A stretch of 64,000 bases of DNA from Agrocybe praecox. Its lineage: Eukaryota; Basidiomycota; Agaricomycetes; Agaricales; Agrocybaceae. The stretch is from the NCBI GenBank assembly GCA_964017145.1, contig OZ024846.1, positions 62,001 to 126,000 on the forward strand, given 5' to 3'. A program made the position numbers and the translations under genes. A model generated the notes under the pieces. The model made no database searches, was not told the origin of the DNA, and was given only the letters and a program-made list of their open reading frames with translations. This document shows positions 1 through 10,631 of the stretch, in pieces; the stretch's first letter is position 1, and each line of letters begins with the position of its first letter.

Positions 1-488
1 AATGGGAGACTTGAGATGGTTTAAATCGGGCCATATTTCGGGACAATAGCAATACTGTAGGACATTGTCGTATATACGCAAATCGATGGGCTCGGGTAGG
101 TGTGGTCCTCTCTAAGAAATCACATTTGAAATGTACTGCTTACAATAACAAATTTACTTACCTTGTGGTCACCATATACATACACATAGACATCTTGTCC
201 ACGTCTGTTTGTGCACTGCCTTAGTCTATCGTTCCGTCCCCACCACTCTATCGTCTTGATCGAGAGATAGATCAATTTGTCACCATCGAGTGTGCCCTGA
301 ATGGATTGCTGGGAGGCTTCTTCAAATATCTCATAGTCGGAACCTAGCTCTAGATCGCTGTCGTCGTGGATGGATGTTGGTGAGGCAGTATTTTCACGCT
401 CTGAATACCAGTCGTCTTTCGTACGCGTGGCCGTTTGGGAGTCGGGATAAGAATCATCAGCAGCGGGTTTCATGATGATGGAGGACAA
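1..488 (-). CDS. Uncharacterised protein, 5' part (runs off the left edge)
   Basis: I do not recognise the family. The first exon runs from an ATG at 488 (a second ATG lies six codons in) to a GTAAGT donor near 160. After a ~57-nt intron the frame continues open to the window edge, so the 3' end is missing. The N-terminal half is acidic and Ser/Asp-rich and looks disordered. It is followed by a compact stretch with aromatic residues (IEWWGR, VYVYVY). The region across the intron (VYVYVYGDHK, then RGPHLPEP) aligns with the gene at 982-1735 (VFIYLEFD, then TGPHLPLY), and the intron sits at the same place. The two are therefore tandem paralogues on the same strand. Function unknown. Confidence 0.6.
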
Positions 489-981
489 AGGAAAGGCATC
501 GAAGAGCCACTTTTCCGAATTAAACTAATATCCAGTTTATACGGACAGTATATATCTTGTATTTATCTACATAATATCATCGGCTGAGTATCAACTTGCC
601 GAGTGATGGGCAGTAACAAGTCTTTGAGGGAACCTCCTTTCCTCTACGATCCAGTTTGAATGGACATTATATATCCTGTAATTATCCCTCCTCCTCCTCC
701 CTCCACAAAACGTCGTATCCGCTTGTGCTAAAAGCTTCCATAGTGGTGGCAAAAAACAGGGCGAGTTCTCTGACGTAGGTTAAAGCGAATCAGGTCGATG
801 TAAACAGTGAGAATCAGCAGTATCTTTGATCTACAGTCAAACAAGGCATCATGTAAACAGTATGAATGTTAGGGAAAGATACTGTTGTCAGTTCACAAGC
901 ACAATATTGAAGAATCGAAATCCTGTTCATCCCAGCATCTAGATCAGAAGCATGTTCCCATTTTGGTCACTAAACTACGAC
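489..981. other. Intergenic spacer with a duplicated ~37-bp motif
   Basis: No gene seen. A motif beginning ATCCAGTTT and containing the TATA-like TATATATC occurs at about 529-566 and again, diverged, at 651-688. Both lie upstream of the minus-strand gene starting at 488, so they could be duplicated promoter elements. Confidence 0.4.
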
Positions 982-1735
982 CTAGTCAAAATTGTTAAAG
1001 TAAACCATTGAACCTCTGATCACGACATATTTGTAATCGTCACTATCATACTCGTCCTCGTCTCCTTCCCAAACCCCAAATTCTCTGGCCATACTACGAT
1101 CTCGGAAGTCCCATGACCCACTTTTCCAATCGTCCGTCTCTTTGAGGTACTCAAGACAGCCCATATTGAGTAACGAAAGCTCGGTGTCGGGTGGTGCGAT
1201 CCCCTTGCAAATTGTCGTCCACCTAAAGCGTCCAGGGGACCAGTACAGCTCGTATGTGAGCTCCCAAAAGCCTATACAAGCTGAAAGATAATTGTTTGGC
1301 TGATCTTGAGGCCTGAGAATAATCATGTATGGTCGGCAGGAGACGTCGAAGGGACGGTAGCAATCAAAGGGATAAAAAAAACCCGATGGATTCCAGCACT
1401 CGAGACAGGCAGTTGATGGATGAAATGCCCTGCAAAGGTCGGGGTGGTCCTTGTAAGTGAATGTCTTGTCGGTAATTATAATGGGGAAGTATAAAGGTAA
1501 ATGTGGGCCCGTCTTCAAAAAAATAAAATAATAATAAGCACAAGTCGAATCAGTGTGATGATTAGTGCAAGCTTACGTCGAATTCGAGGTATATAAAGAC
1601 ACGGAATGCTGACTCATAAATACCAAGAGCGTCGTTGTCGTCAGGTTCCCAGACAGTGTCGGCCCAAGAATCAGGAGTTGATGATCTCGAGCAAGCGTCG
1701 TCATTGGCATCATCACCAGAATATGTGGGTGGCAT
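982..1735 (-). CDS. Uncharacterised protein, paralogue of the gene at 1-488
   Basis: Two exons, 1735-1577 and 1512-982, joined across a 64-nt intron with a GTAAGC donor, giving about 229 residues. The start is the ATG at 1735, which opens an acidic Ser/Asp-rich leader (MPPTYSGDDAND). The intron falls between VFIYLEFD and TGPHLPLY, matching the intron position of the left neighbour. The second exon is rich in aromatic and cysteine residues (CLECWNPSGFFYPFDCY) and ends in an acidic tail. No known domain recognised, no signal peptide or membrane helix. The conserved exon structure suggests a local gene duplication. Function unknown. Confidence 0.6.
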
Positions 1736-2068
1736 TATTTGGCCAGGCGATAATTCTCAATTTCAAGCTCTTTATATATTTTGCGTACACCTCAATGTGT
1801 TAAATAGTGCAGATTTTCATTACCAAATCGTGTTGTGTTCAACATAATTTCAGGTGTGCGTCATGTACAAGTCGCGTGGCTGTGCCGTGGGAATATGGAC
1901 TTAGCGTGTAAATCCTGTCGACTGCAACATTATTCACAGCTCAGGTTGTAGCCTGATAAGCAATATATGTACCATTTGAACTGTTTTGACCGATACCATT
2001 ATTTTTACGCCAGTGATGCCCAATAGTCGATGCATTGAAAATCGAATACAAAGGATCATACTAACTAT
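1736..2068. other. Intergenic spacer
   Basis: AT-rich spacer between two minus-strand genes. I see no gene, repeat or clear regulatory site in it. Confidence 0.5.
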
Positions 2069-3754
2069 TTACAACCCAGGAAACTCACCACCAACAAGAC
2101 AAAAGAACTTCTCCCTATCCTCTGGCGTGTTGAAACCAATATAAGCACCAATATTATGAGCGTTAGAGAGGTATTTAATCCTTTCCTTCAAAGTAAGAGC
2201 AGCAAGTCGTCCGTTCCAAGCAACTGTTCCATGGCGCGGCAAATGGTCACCGAACATCTGCTCATACGGAATGCCGGTATATTTGAGAAATTGAGCCATA
2301 GCGGCTGAGCGGTCGGAAATTGGAAGTCTATCGTTATTTGCGATACATCCGAGTACGTCCTCGATTCCGCTAACAGTGACCAGATAGGTAATTTTTCGAA
2401 TGGCCATAGTGGTAGCAATGCGAGCATCCCATTCAGGGGTACCATACGGATATTTTCCCCCGAAGATGTCGTCAAGGGTGAGTCCCGAGAACTGGAAGAA
2501 GACGGTGACCAGGAAGCTCCGGGTGCGTGGATCGATGACCTCCCTGTGGTTCATGTAGAAGCCAATCCCACGCAGCAGCGGATTCTCGGAGAACACTTGA
2601 ACCGACTTATAGATGAAGAATTCGCCTGCCGCATGATTCTTGCTGCATCCGCAATGCATATGATTTGGATGGGGTACTCCAGGTGGGTCCGTCCGATTGA
2701 AAGATTGGCCGTGGAGTTCACTGGCGTTGTCAACAATATCCGGGCCTCCACGGTGGTTGAAATGGTGACGGCAGCGACAGACCATCTTCTCATCTTTGCC
2801 AGCAGAGAGAATAGCCATCGTCATCTCCAAGCTGGTAGACGCAAACTCCGGGCAAAAGAATTGTACCTCACGTACAGTGAGGCGGGTGCTGGGGTCGATT
2901 TCGCTGAGTACCTCCTCGCGGTCTATGGCAGTCTTGGCGGCGTTGTACTTGATGAGATAATTTTTGGCCTTTTCTGCACATTACTGATCAGCACTGAGCA
3001 AATATTCACATTATCACAAAAAGCGTACTTGTCCTGGCCTCCCTTCCTGACTCGTCCTTCGAAAGAAACATTGACTGCGCTGGAAATGGATTGACTCCCT
3101 TCTTCGAGCTGTCCGTCTTGAGGTGAGACGCCATCAATCCCGCCTTTTCGACCTCAATCTCGTTGAATCTTTCCTGGGCGGTCTTGTTGTTTGGAATGGA
3201 CAATTGTTGGACGACGACTTGAGCTTCGGCTGTTAGCTGCTCGATACGCTGCTTGGCTTCCATGCTCAGCTTCTTCTTCTGAAATGCAGTGAGAGAAATT
3301 TCCCTGATATCCCTCGATTCAACTAAGACACGGTCGACTTTGGTGAGGTGGTTGGTGAGACTGATACACTTTAGGTTTGCCGGTCCCTCCCCTCGCGTGA
3401 TAGCTTTGAATTTGGTGAGTCTGGTGTGTAGCTCATTCCTCATCGTCTGGTAGTAGTCCATACGCAAGTCGGCAATATGATATGCCTCGCAAAGCTTGAA
3501 GTGTGAGTCGTGACCGCGATTCCTTGGGAAGTATTTCGGCGCGTTGTTCCGGCGGCACATCCTCGTATTTGAATTCTTTATAGTCAAACTCATATACAAG
3601 GATCTCCATAACATCTGCAGGGATACTTCCAAACGACTGCTCGACTCCATATCCATCTCTAATTTGTATTCATGAGCAAGAGACCAAGATGGATCCGTCA
3701 AAAAGCTTACTTTGCATAGACAGATGACTGATGAGGTTTTTCGAGCTCTCCCAT
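2069..3754 (-). CDS. Uncharacterised 511-residue protein with coiled-coil-like middle and Cys/His cluster
   Basis: Four exons can be joined into one frame: 3754-3711, 3658-3464, 3420-3029 and 2973-2069, total 1536 nt including the stop. The third-exon region (around residues 130-190) is rich in K, E, Q and hydrophobic heptads and looks coiled-coil. The last exon holds a Cys/His cluster (VCRCRHHF, then HMHCGCSKNH) that could bind metal. The C-terminal 150 residues look globular. The second intron is only 43 nt and is supported only by the frame change it repairs, so that junction is the weakest point. I recognise no family. The start lies inside one copy of a tandem 89-bp duplication, so an upstream non-coding exon is possible. 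Confidence 0.55.
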
Positions 3755-3929
3755 TTGAAATCAATTATAGAACGGTGGTTAGCGCTGCATTCATACATAT
3801 CTAATAATAGGCCAGCTTACCCATCAATATCCTCGCCTTCCATTTGAAATCTATTATAGAACGGTGGTTAGCGCTGCATTCATACATATCTAATAATAGG
3901 CCAGCTTACCCATCAATATCCTCGCCTTC
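3752..3929. repeat. Tandem duplication, two 89-bp copies
   Basis: Copies at 3752-3840 and 3841-3929 are nearly identical. Read on the minus strand each carries a short exon-like stretch, a GTAAGC donor, a GCTAAC branch-like motif and an acceptor region. The one clear difference falls at the acceptor: TATAATAG in the outer copy, TATAATTG in the copy next to the 2069-3754 gene. Confidence 0.85.
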
Positions 3930-3938
3930 TTTTAGCAG

Positions 3939-5544
3939 TCACATGTCGTCAAAGTGAGGGGCATCCATTTTACCAAATGATGAAGAGCTGACGGGGCCAG
4001 AGGATGCCGCAAGCGCATTGGCAGAGAAATTTGACGACGTAGAGTGGGGAAGAATGGGAAGACTCGTCCCCATATCATGGGCATCCATGGAAGAGGACGA
4101 CGGGAAACTGGACAGACCCCCAAATAACTCCTGTTCATCTAGGTCCTGAAAAGCCGATGGAGCTTCTACGCTAACGAGCGGAGGATAGACTTGTTCCTCT
4201 TGCACCTGTTGAGACATAGTCATGTTATGTGGGAAAACAAAGCCTCCGAAGGGTATCTGCGTCAAAGCCGTCGTGGAGACCTGTGAACTAATAGCGCATA
4301 CTAAGTATCAGTATTAACGTTTCATGTACATCGAAGCAATCCTTTCTTACCTAAACCCAGATGGTGTGTTCTTGTCTAAGGACAATGGAGCTGCGCTAGC
4401 TTGAGTTCCAGTTGTTGTTGTGACATCACTAGATTCACATTAATGCCAGGACCAAAAAATAGAACAGTAATACACTCACTTTTGCGTGGAATCGTTCTTG
4501 GAAGAGAGACCAGTGGCCGTAGCATGATCCTCTTTAGTCGTGGGAATCCTAGGACAGGTGAATTTAGAACGCAAATATCAGGAGTTAAAGAACATACCGG
4601 GGATCAACCTCTGGACTGCCATTCGCAGTGGCACCTTGAACCGGCCCTGCATGTGCATTATCCCTGGTTCATACGATGTTAGCGCCTGATATCCAATATT
4701 CATCATAAATGCCAATATAACATACTTTAGAACATCGCCGTTCCTCGAAAATAAGTTCGGATCCATGCCCTCTTGACTTCCCATCTTCGGATCCACGTTA
4801 ATTGACTTTCCTTGAACTCCCAAAGACGCGGCTATGACTCCAAATGCCACAGGGGATCTAGATACACACATACAAATTGTTAAACACTGGAGGGCGTGTA
4901 GATGATAGGAACAAATGGCGTACCGTGCGTCAACATCCATGGTTCCGCTGGTTCCGTGTGCGCTCTCCGGACCCCCAGTTTCTGAAGTCTGAGTGGGACC
5001 TCTGCGGAGAGTTAGCTTGAAAATATGCATCACTAATTACAGTTATTATGTACGTCGTATCAACATCCATGTCGCCTTCCCCGCTGACTTGGGTTTCTAT
5101 TTCTGAACTTGGGCTCAGTGGTGTTCTATATGAATCATTGAGAACACTACGTCTAATTTAGAACTAAATTCGGAGACTCACTCGGTATCATGGCTCTCAG
5201 GCAGTTCCGGAATAAGACTTGGATCGGTGTGGTCGGACCTTTGCAAGTCTTCGATAACACGCTGCGCCCTTTCTTTGCGAGTCTTCACAGCGTCTTTATA
5301 ATCTGTGGGAAATGTTAGCATGAGCAAACAGGTAAGGTCATGTAAGACTTGCCAGTGTTTTTGCGTTTATATCTGACGGTTTTCCAAATTCCCTCAGCAG
5401 TCTGCAGCTCTTTCTGCCAGACTGAGAGTACGTGCATGTCTGTCAAAGCGTGTGGTTACTCGAGGAAGGAATTGCACAGAAAAAAATATGCTTACAACGT
5501 TTGCGAACACCATCACCATGCGATACGTCTTGCGTAGTCGACAT
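3939..5544 (-). CDS. Uncharacterised Ser/Thr-rich 366-residue protein, ten exons
   Basis: Ten exons join into an uninterrupted frame from the ATG at 5544 to the stop at 3939 (1101 nt). The second intron (5303-5352) is a GC-AG intron with donor GCAAGT; no GT donor there keeps the frame. The N-terminal 60 residues are basic and helical (VWQKELQTAEGIW, RKERAQRVIEDL) and are the only part that looks folded. The rest is low complexity, rich in Ser, Thr, Pro and acidic residues, with two similar phrases (GDMDVD, GTMDVD) in neighbouring exons. No signal peptide or membrane segment. I recognise no family; a nuclear or regulatory protein is possible but unproven. Confidence 0.6.
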
Positions 5545-6526
5545 CGATTATTTCTGTGCTTTGTGACTGAGGGAATATGCAACTTCAGAGAGAAAGGGGG
5601 GAAAGGATCAGGCCAAATGTTTGGTTTTTAGTATTTGTCACACCGTACATTCACGTATCATAATATATCAAATATTAAAGACTGCGCCCTACCTACTTGG
5701 CGAATCGAATGTAGGGCCCAGTGGAGCCATACATTGGTTGACTTCTGTTGGGCCGTACTTTGCGAATTGATGTTCATGAACGCAGCATTCCAACCAAAAT
5801 TCGTCGGATTTCCCGGTCTTATCGCCTTATCGTCCATATGTTTTTCCTGTAATCTCATACGGCATTGTATCATGGGGATCTCAACAGGATAGAAATTTGC
5901 AGCATGCTGCACAGGGGTTTGGCGGCGTTATATTGATTCTGATGGTCTTAGTGTCGAATTTGAATATTGTCGCCAATTGGGATTTGTACTGCTAAACACG
6001 GGAATTTTGCATCCATGCCAGCAATCTTATAATCTGTAAACATATATAAAAGGTCTATCTTTGAGGTGTTATCAAGCAACTACAACGTATGTTTATGTGT
6101 ATTAATAGTCAAAGAACACAACGGACGGCGCTAAATTCAATGTCTTGGCACTATCTCGGCATTGTCACCGGCGGCCTCAACAGCGATCAGCAGGAGACTT
6201 CAATTGTTTGGTGCGATCATCGTACATGGAAACTTAAGGGGACCACTCTCATAGGCGACCTCACTCATGTGTTACAGACGGTCAGCAGGGACTTCAATTG
6301 TATGGTGCGATCATCGTACGTGGAAACTTAAGGGGAGAAATAATGTCTGATCTATCTGATGTATATCACTACCAAAAGACTCAGGAAGACGAAATTTCGG
6401 ATGTCGGTGCGTAGTATCACGTGCAAATATCCGACTTGCGTTCCTGAGGAAAAGATATGAACGTGAATCTTCATATTTTCTCCTCTTACCGCTACTTCCA
6501 TATCCCACTCATTAACTCTTTGTACA
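5545..6526. other. Divergent intergenic region with a 94-bp-period duplication
   Basis: Lies between the minus-strand gene starting at 5544 and the plus-strand gene starting at 6527. No gene supported. A segment around 6187-6243 recurs at about 6282-6336 (94-bp offset; shared core ACTTCAATTGT and GGTGCGATCATCGTAC). Short open frames here span the duplicate and look incidental. Confidence 0.5.
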
Positions 6527-7317
6527 ATGTCCTCTGACTCCGTCCATAACGAGCCAGGCGCCGTCGTAAACAATACGACCCAGCGAGGTATGCACATACT
6601 CCTTCCTTTTCACGATTCATACTGATGTGCACCGTCTTCACGCAGAGGAGTTGCCTGTGTTCTACGTTGTATGTGTTGGACGTAGTCCTGGTATTTTTTC
6701 TGGACCGTAAGTTGTGGTACTTTGTTGACAGGCTTCTCCACTCATCCCTTTGATAGCGATGGCATTTCTGCTAACACGGAGTCCGTGCCAGGTGCACTTG
6801 TGGTCAAGCGGCACTCACTTGCGGCTGCGAAGGATACACTGCGTGTATTCTTGCACATGAATGTTGTCAAGCGAGTGACCATCACCCATACATCACATTT
6901 GCTGCAGCCGCACGACGCAGAATCTATGCATGGACTCAACGGTGAGTCTCTTATTATGAATTTATTATATATTATGCTGACACTATCATAGGTCCTCTCG
7001 ACAATCCTGATGGGGAGAAGTTCTACGCAGTAGTTGTTGGCCGTAGACCAGGCGTATTCTGTGGAACGTGAGCATGTTTATGTTGGATTGATCTCGTTTG
7101 ACGTACTGAATGAAATCTTTATGACAGGACATATGTTTCTCCAAATGTGCAGAACATCCCCGGCGGCCGTTGCGTCAAGTGCCTCACTCAAGAGGAAGCA
7201 GTCGACTATATGACTGGCGCTCTCAACGCTCACCAAGTGTTCCAGGTACAATGGGATTGTAGCTCCGAGACGATGTGGGAAAACTACTTTGCTGACTTTT
7301 TAGACTCGTCGGAGTAG
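6527..7317 (+). CDS. Protein with two viroplasmin / RNase H1 N-terminal-like domains
   Basis: Five exons (6527-6587, 6646-6690, 6732-6941, 6992-7067, 7128-7317) give 193 residues. The C-terminal part reads EKFYAVVVGRRPGVF, then a conserved-looking GG-C-VKCLTQEEAVDY stretch. This is the pattern of the caulimovirus viroplasmin / RNase H1 N-terminal fold (YVV-x-GR-x-PG-V/I), a small nucleic-acid-binding module found in many fungal proteins. A truncated second copy of the hallmark, VFYVVCVGRSPG, sits near residue 25. The intron after it (41 nt) is needed because reading through meets a stop. There is no RNase H catalytic domain downstream. Probably a cellular protein using this domain; substrate unknown. 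Confidence 0.65.
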
Positions 7318-7480
7318 TTTTACATTTGTATTATGCTTAGTGCCAATTATACTTGTGTGAATAGACAATGTTACTCCGTCTCTCTGATAGCGCATCAAAT
7401 AAATTGATTCAGTAGTTATAATTTGAATTGTACGAATGCCTTAAATATCAATACGGCTCAAAGCTTTCCTCTATACCGTC

Positions 7481-8453
7481 ATGAGCTCCAAGGCTTCAAG
7501 AGCAGAGAAAGATCGCAGATATTATTTAAAGTTTGTCCTCCTCCTCCTTCCTAATCGGTCTTGCTTACCCCCTAAAGGAATCAAGCAGCTAGACAATCCC
7601 AGTGTCGAGAGCTTAATAAGCGGCGCAGAAAAAGGTAACTGAAGTTTTCAAATACATATGATGGTTGTTTCTAAGGCCAGAGGGAGTAGACAAGCAGAGG
7701 AAGAAATAGAGCCCGGTGTAATAATCCCAGAAAAACAAATGTAAGAGACATAATCACTAGCGCCCATCACCAATCTATTATTAACTTCAACATAGCGCGG
7801 AGAAAGGAGTACAGACCATGCTAGAGGACAAAAACATCCAAGAGCTTTACGCAAATAATCTTTGGAGCGAGCCTCCAACCCCGGACTTCAAAGAATTGGC
7901 TGAGCTTATAGCACGCAAAGATCAATTGGGATCACCGCACTTCACACTACCTGTTGAGGAGATGTATGATATCTCACACAATTTCCCAGCATACGATAAC
8001 TTTATGGAGTTGCGAAACACAGTCGTGAAGTGGAGCAGCTACTGGGGTGGAGTTAATATGTGGCAAGATACACTCGAGTATCTTTTTCGTTGCGCAGTAG
8101 ACCTTGGCAAAGAACGAAGCTTTGTCAAGAAGCTCTGGACTCACGAACTTCGTGGGCGCCAAATATTACACACGCTTCAGGTCCTTATAGGTCAGTTACC
8201 CAAGGATTATACGGCGGTCAAGGTCGTCTGGACCTTCCAACAGGAGCAAGTAATTGCTATATCCCAGGGGGTAGCTATCATTCGCACAAAGCTGCCACTT
8301 CTCTGGAAAAGAATCAGATTTTCCCAGGATTCAACTAATATACTCGGGAAAGAAAGGGATCATCTTCTCAGTGCTGCAACAATGATGGATTGGCCTAGAA
8401 GTATGGATTCTCTTCCCCCAAGCGACATTTCAGAACAGGAAGAAGAAGTCTGA
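7481..8453 (+). CDS. Uncharacterised protein with a basic N-terminus
   Basis: Four exons (7481-7530, 7578-7634, 7681-7740, 7796-8453) give 274 residues. The first 35 residues are strongly basic (AEKDRRYYLKNQAARQ, NKRRRKR), a pattern seen at the start of many Agaricomycete proteins and resembling a bZIP basic region or nuclear signal, but no leucine zipper follows. The remainder looks globular and alpha-helical, ending in an acidic tail (EQEEEV). No recognised enzymatic motif. It lies 163 bp downstream of the viroplasmin-like gene on the same strand. Function unknown. Confidence 0.6.
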
Positions 8454-8650
8454 ATGTATCGTTGGTGAGGAATATAAAATCGACTTTTGAGGATCTTGTA
8501 TACTGATTGAAAATACCTCTAGCAAACAAGGGACTGATAGAAAGTGTCATCGTTATGAAGCTAGTTATCTTTTACGTAAACCTATCTATAGAAAAGACAG
8601 ACTATTTTATTGCAACCTTAAGAAAATCTCATGAATATCAACCTGCCAAG

Positions 8651-8735
8651 TCCATTCACTCAAACTCACTAAGTCTGTTCACTCAAACTCACTAAGTCCG
8701 TTCACTCAAACTCAGTAAGCCCGTTCACTCAAACT
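8651..8735. repeat. Tandem repeat, ~24-bp unit, about 3.5 copies
   Basis: The phrase TTCACTCAAACTCACTAAGT recurs four times with small changes and a spacing of 24-25 bp; the last copy is cut short. Confidence 0.8.
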
Positions 8736-8822
8736 CGTAAATATGTTCTCGTTGAGAGTATCACAAACACGATGTTTCAGAGGCATTAGGACCTCTCGCC
8801 GGTGTTTAATATCCATTTTAAA

Positions 8823-8898
8823 TCTGTTTGCGACCTGTTTGCGACCTGTTTACGACTTGTTTACGACTCGCGGCTCGTTTACGACCTGTTTACGACTC
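8823..8898. repeat. Tandem repeat, ~11-bp unit (GACCTGTTTRC)
   Basis: GACCTGTTTGC / GACCTGTTTAC and close variants repeat about six times. Distinct from the repeat ending at 8735. Confidence 0.75.
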
Positions 8899-9384
8899 CT
8901 CTTTCAATTAATTAAAGCTCCGCTTTAAATGTATCATGTTCGGCCATCAATATATGTCTGGTCGATAAGGTCTCATGTTTTTCAGTACCAGAGGATCTGG
9001 CCCCAATTTTTAAATGATATTTATATTATAACGTACATTTATAGTATAATTGCAGGGTATGGTATCATACTAGTTCATCCATTGCAAGATATGAGTAAAT
9101 TAGCAAATAGGCAGCGGGTGCGGCATTTCCTGTCGGACTTTGAAATTGCATAAAACGAACTTGTTGTTATTTCAAAAGGTTAATCCCCTTCAGGGGTCCG
9201 AGATTTTTGGCAGGTATACTCTACATATATATGTAGTACATGCCATAGAATTACTTCTAAATTTGGTGTGTTCCTCAAACCAGGCAGTACAATTGAGCTC
9301 AACAAACGCCTCATTCGGTACAAAATTCCATAAATAACTCAACGCTGCGCGCAGTCATATGATTGTGGATATAAATACCACCCA

Positions 9385-9580
9385 GGATACCGGTATCTGG
9401 CTGATTGCCCAATCCGTACAGGTAGATTAGATTAGATCCATTACCTGTATGACTGACACATCCATAGCGGAATCCCACCTTTCTTTGACTTCAACTGACA
9501 TTATGCAAGGCTGCTCGACGCGCTTCCAAGACCGGCTATTCCATCTAGCTGCACATGGGACTGCTCCACCGGTACAAAAA
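9385..9580. repeat. Dispersed repeat family, copy A
   Basis: Shares ordered blocks with 42280-42492 and 57980-58155: GATTGCCC, a TAGATTAGATTAGAT block, CTTTGAC-x-CAACT, TGCTCGACGCGCT and GGACTGCTCCACCG. On the minus strand the last blocks encode VEQSHVQLDGIAGLGS followed shortly by a stop; copy B encodes nearly the same peptide. Confidence 0.7.
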
Positions 9581-9783
9581 AATACCATATGGGATAAATG
9601 ACAGTATTTGTGAGTTGGCCATATGTGTCCGTAAAATATGCGACCCCCGCCCTGTTAAGCTCAACAGGATCCAACCCATTCCTTTTGAAATAACTAGCCG
9701 ACATTTTCTGAGGCACCTTCGTGATGTGGAAGGATGGGGACTCGCACGTATCCAAGGGATCAGGGCATAGGGGTACAATAACC

Positions 9784-9790
9784 TATATAA
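9784..9790 (+). promoter_or_regulatory. TATA box candidate for the gene at 9834
   Basis: TATATAA lies 50 bp upstream of the ATG at 9834 in an otherwise non-repetitive spacer. Position and match are suitable; no transcript evidence. Confidence 0.4.
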
Positions 9791-9833
9791 GACAGTCGAT
9801 ACCTGCGGTGTACGTACATCAACTGATATCATT

Positions 9834-10283
9834 ATGTCGCCAAACCGCTACTGTGGGGATCCCGATTGTGCGAACATCAAATGCATGTCAATGCCCGCCC
9901 TTGAGTTAGCTGTCTATCTCGGTGTATGTGACCTCCGTATTCCTTATTCTAGTTACTTACACATTCACATTCAGAGAAACAGCGAGCTGCCAATCAATTG
10001 GCTTGGGCGGATTGAGGATGGCTTCTTTATCTGTGCCAAAGACAAGCACCTTTTCCATATCACAAGCATGCACACCACGGAATACTCGATGTACGACCCA
10101 CTTGACGGCCAATGGTTGGATTTCGATCCGAATCATCCCATTTCATCAGCATCATATACGCCGATCATACTCAAGCCAACGGCATTGTCGGAGGGAAAAT
10201 GCTTTGGATTGAGACATATAGTGGCGAAAATTCACCGGGGCTCTCGTCCGTGGTCCATCCCAGCCCGATTTGCTGATGTATGA
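9834..10283 (+). CDS. Uncharacterised 149-residue protein
   Basis: Single-exon frame from ATG at 9834 to the stop at 10281. The N-terminus has a CGDPDC-x5-C cluster, then an alternating aromatic and hydrophobic globular stretch. No signal peptide, membrane helix or recognised domain. It converges with the minus-strand gene 10570-12027. A diverged copy of its last ~45 codons (SYGPILLKPTALPEVKCFGL) follows 251 bp downstream and is still open to its own stop near 10530, so the 3' end was duplicated. Function unknown. Confidence 0.5.
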   Translation: MSPNRYCGDPDCANIKCMSMPALELAVYLGVCDLRIPYSSYLHIHIQRNSELPINWLGRIEDGFFICAKDKHLFHITSMHTTEYSMYDPLDGQWLDFDPNHPISSASYTPIILKPTALSEGKCFGLRHIVAKIHRGSRPWSIPARFADV

Positions 10284-10631
10284 AGGGGAGAATAGGGGTA
10301 TATTACTATGACTATCTACTATGAAGTTACTCGCTGATAGGGATTCCCAACCTCTTTGAATACATTTCAAGCATTTCTCCGCATCATCTCATTTCGGATG
10401 CATCATATGGGCCAATCTTGTTGAAGCCAACAGCGTTACCGGAGGTAAAGTGTTTTGGGTTGAAGTACTTAGTAACGAAGGTTCATCACAGCGTTCGTCG
10501 ACCATTCCAGCGCATTTTCTTGAAGTTTGAAGGGAATTAGGGTATATTATTCTAGTTATTGCTATCAAGTTACTCGGCTATAGAAGGGATACCCAAACGT
10601 CTTGAATATAATTCGAGCATTTCTCCCATCT
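10149..10631. repeat. Tandem duplication (~250-bp offset) of the 3' ends of two convergent genes
   Basis: Segment 10149-10384 aligns with about 10400-10631. Each copy carries the 3' end of the plus-strand gene followed by the 3' end of the minus-strand gene. In copy 1 the plus gene is complete and only a minus fragment remains (EMLEMYSKRLGIPISE then stop). In copy 2 the reverse holds (EMLELYSRRLGIPSIAE, complete gene). Confidence 0.8.

Larger units (their letters stand above)
8454..9833. other. Intergenic region with simple repeats and a dispersed repeat copy
   Basis: No gene confidently seen. It holds two short tandem repeats (8651-8735 and 8823-8898) and copy A of a dispersed repeat (about 9385-9580). 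A minus-strand open frame (9501-9755) overlaps copy A and may be the 3' end of an old gene carried by that repeat. Confidence 0.5.

Noticed and set aside
2546..3094. Plus-strand open frame of 182 codons
   Set aside because: It is antisense to exons of the 2069-3754 gene, whose four exons join perfectly in frame.
6691..6731. Retention of the second intron in the viroplasmin-like gene
   Set aside because: Reading through meets a TAA shortly after SPGIFSGP; splicing keeps the frame open.
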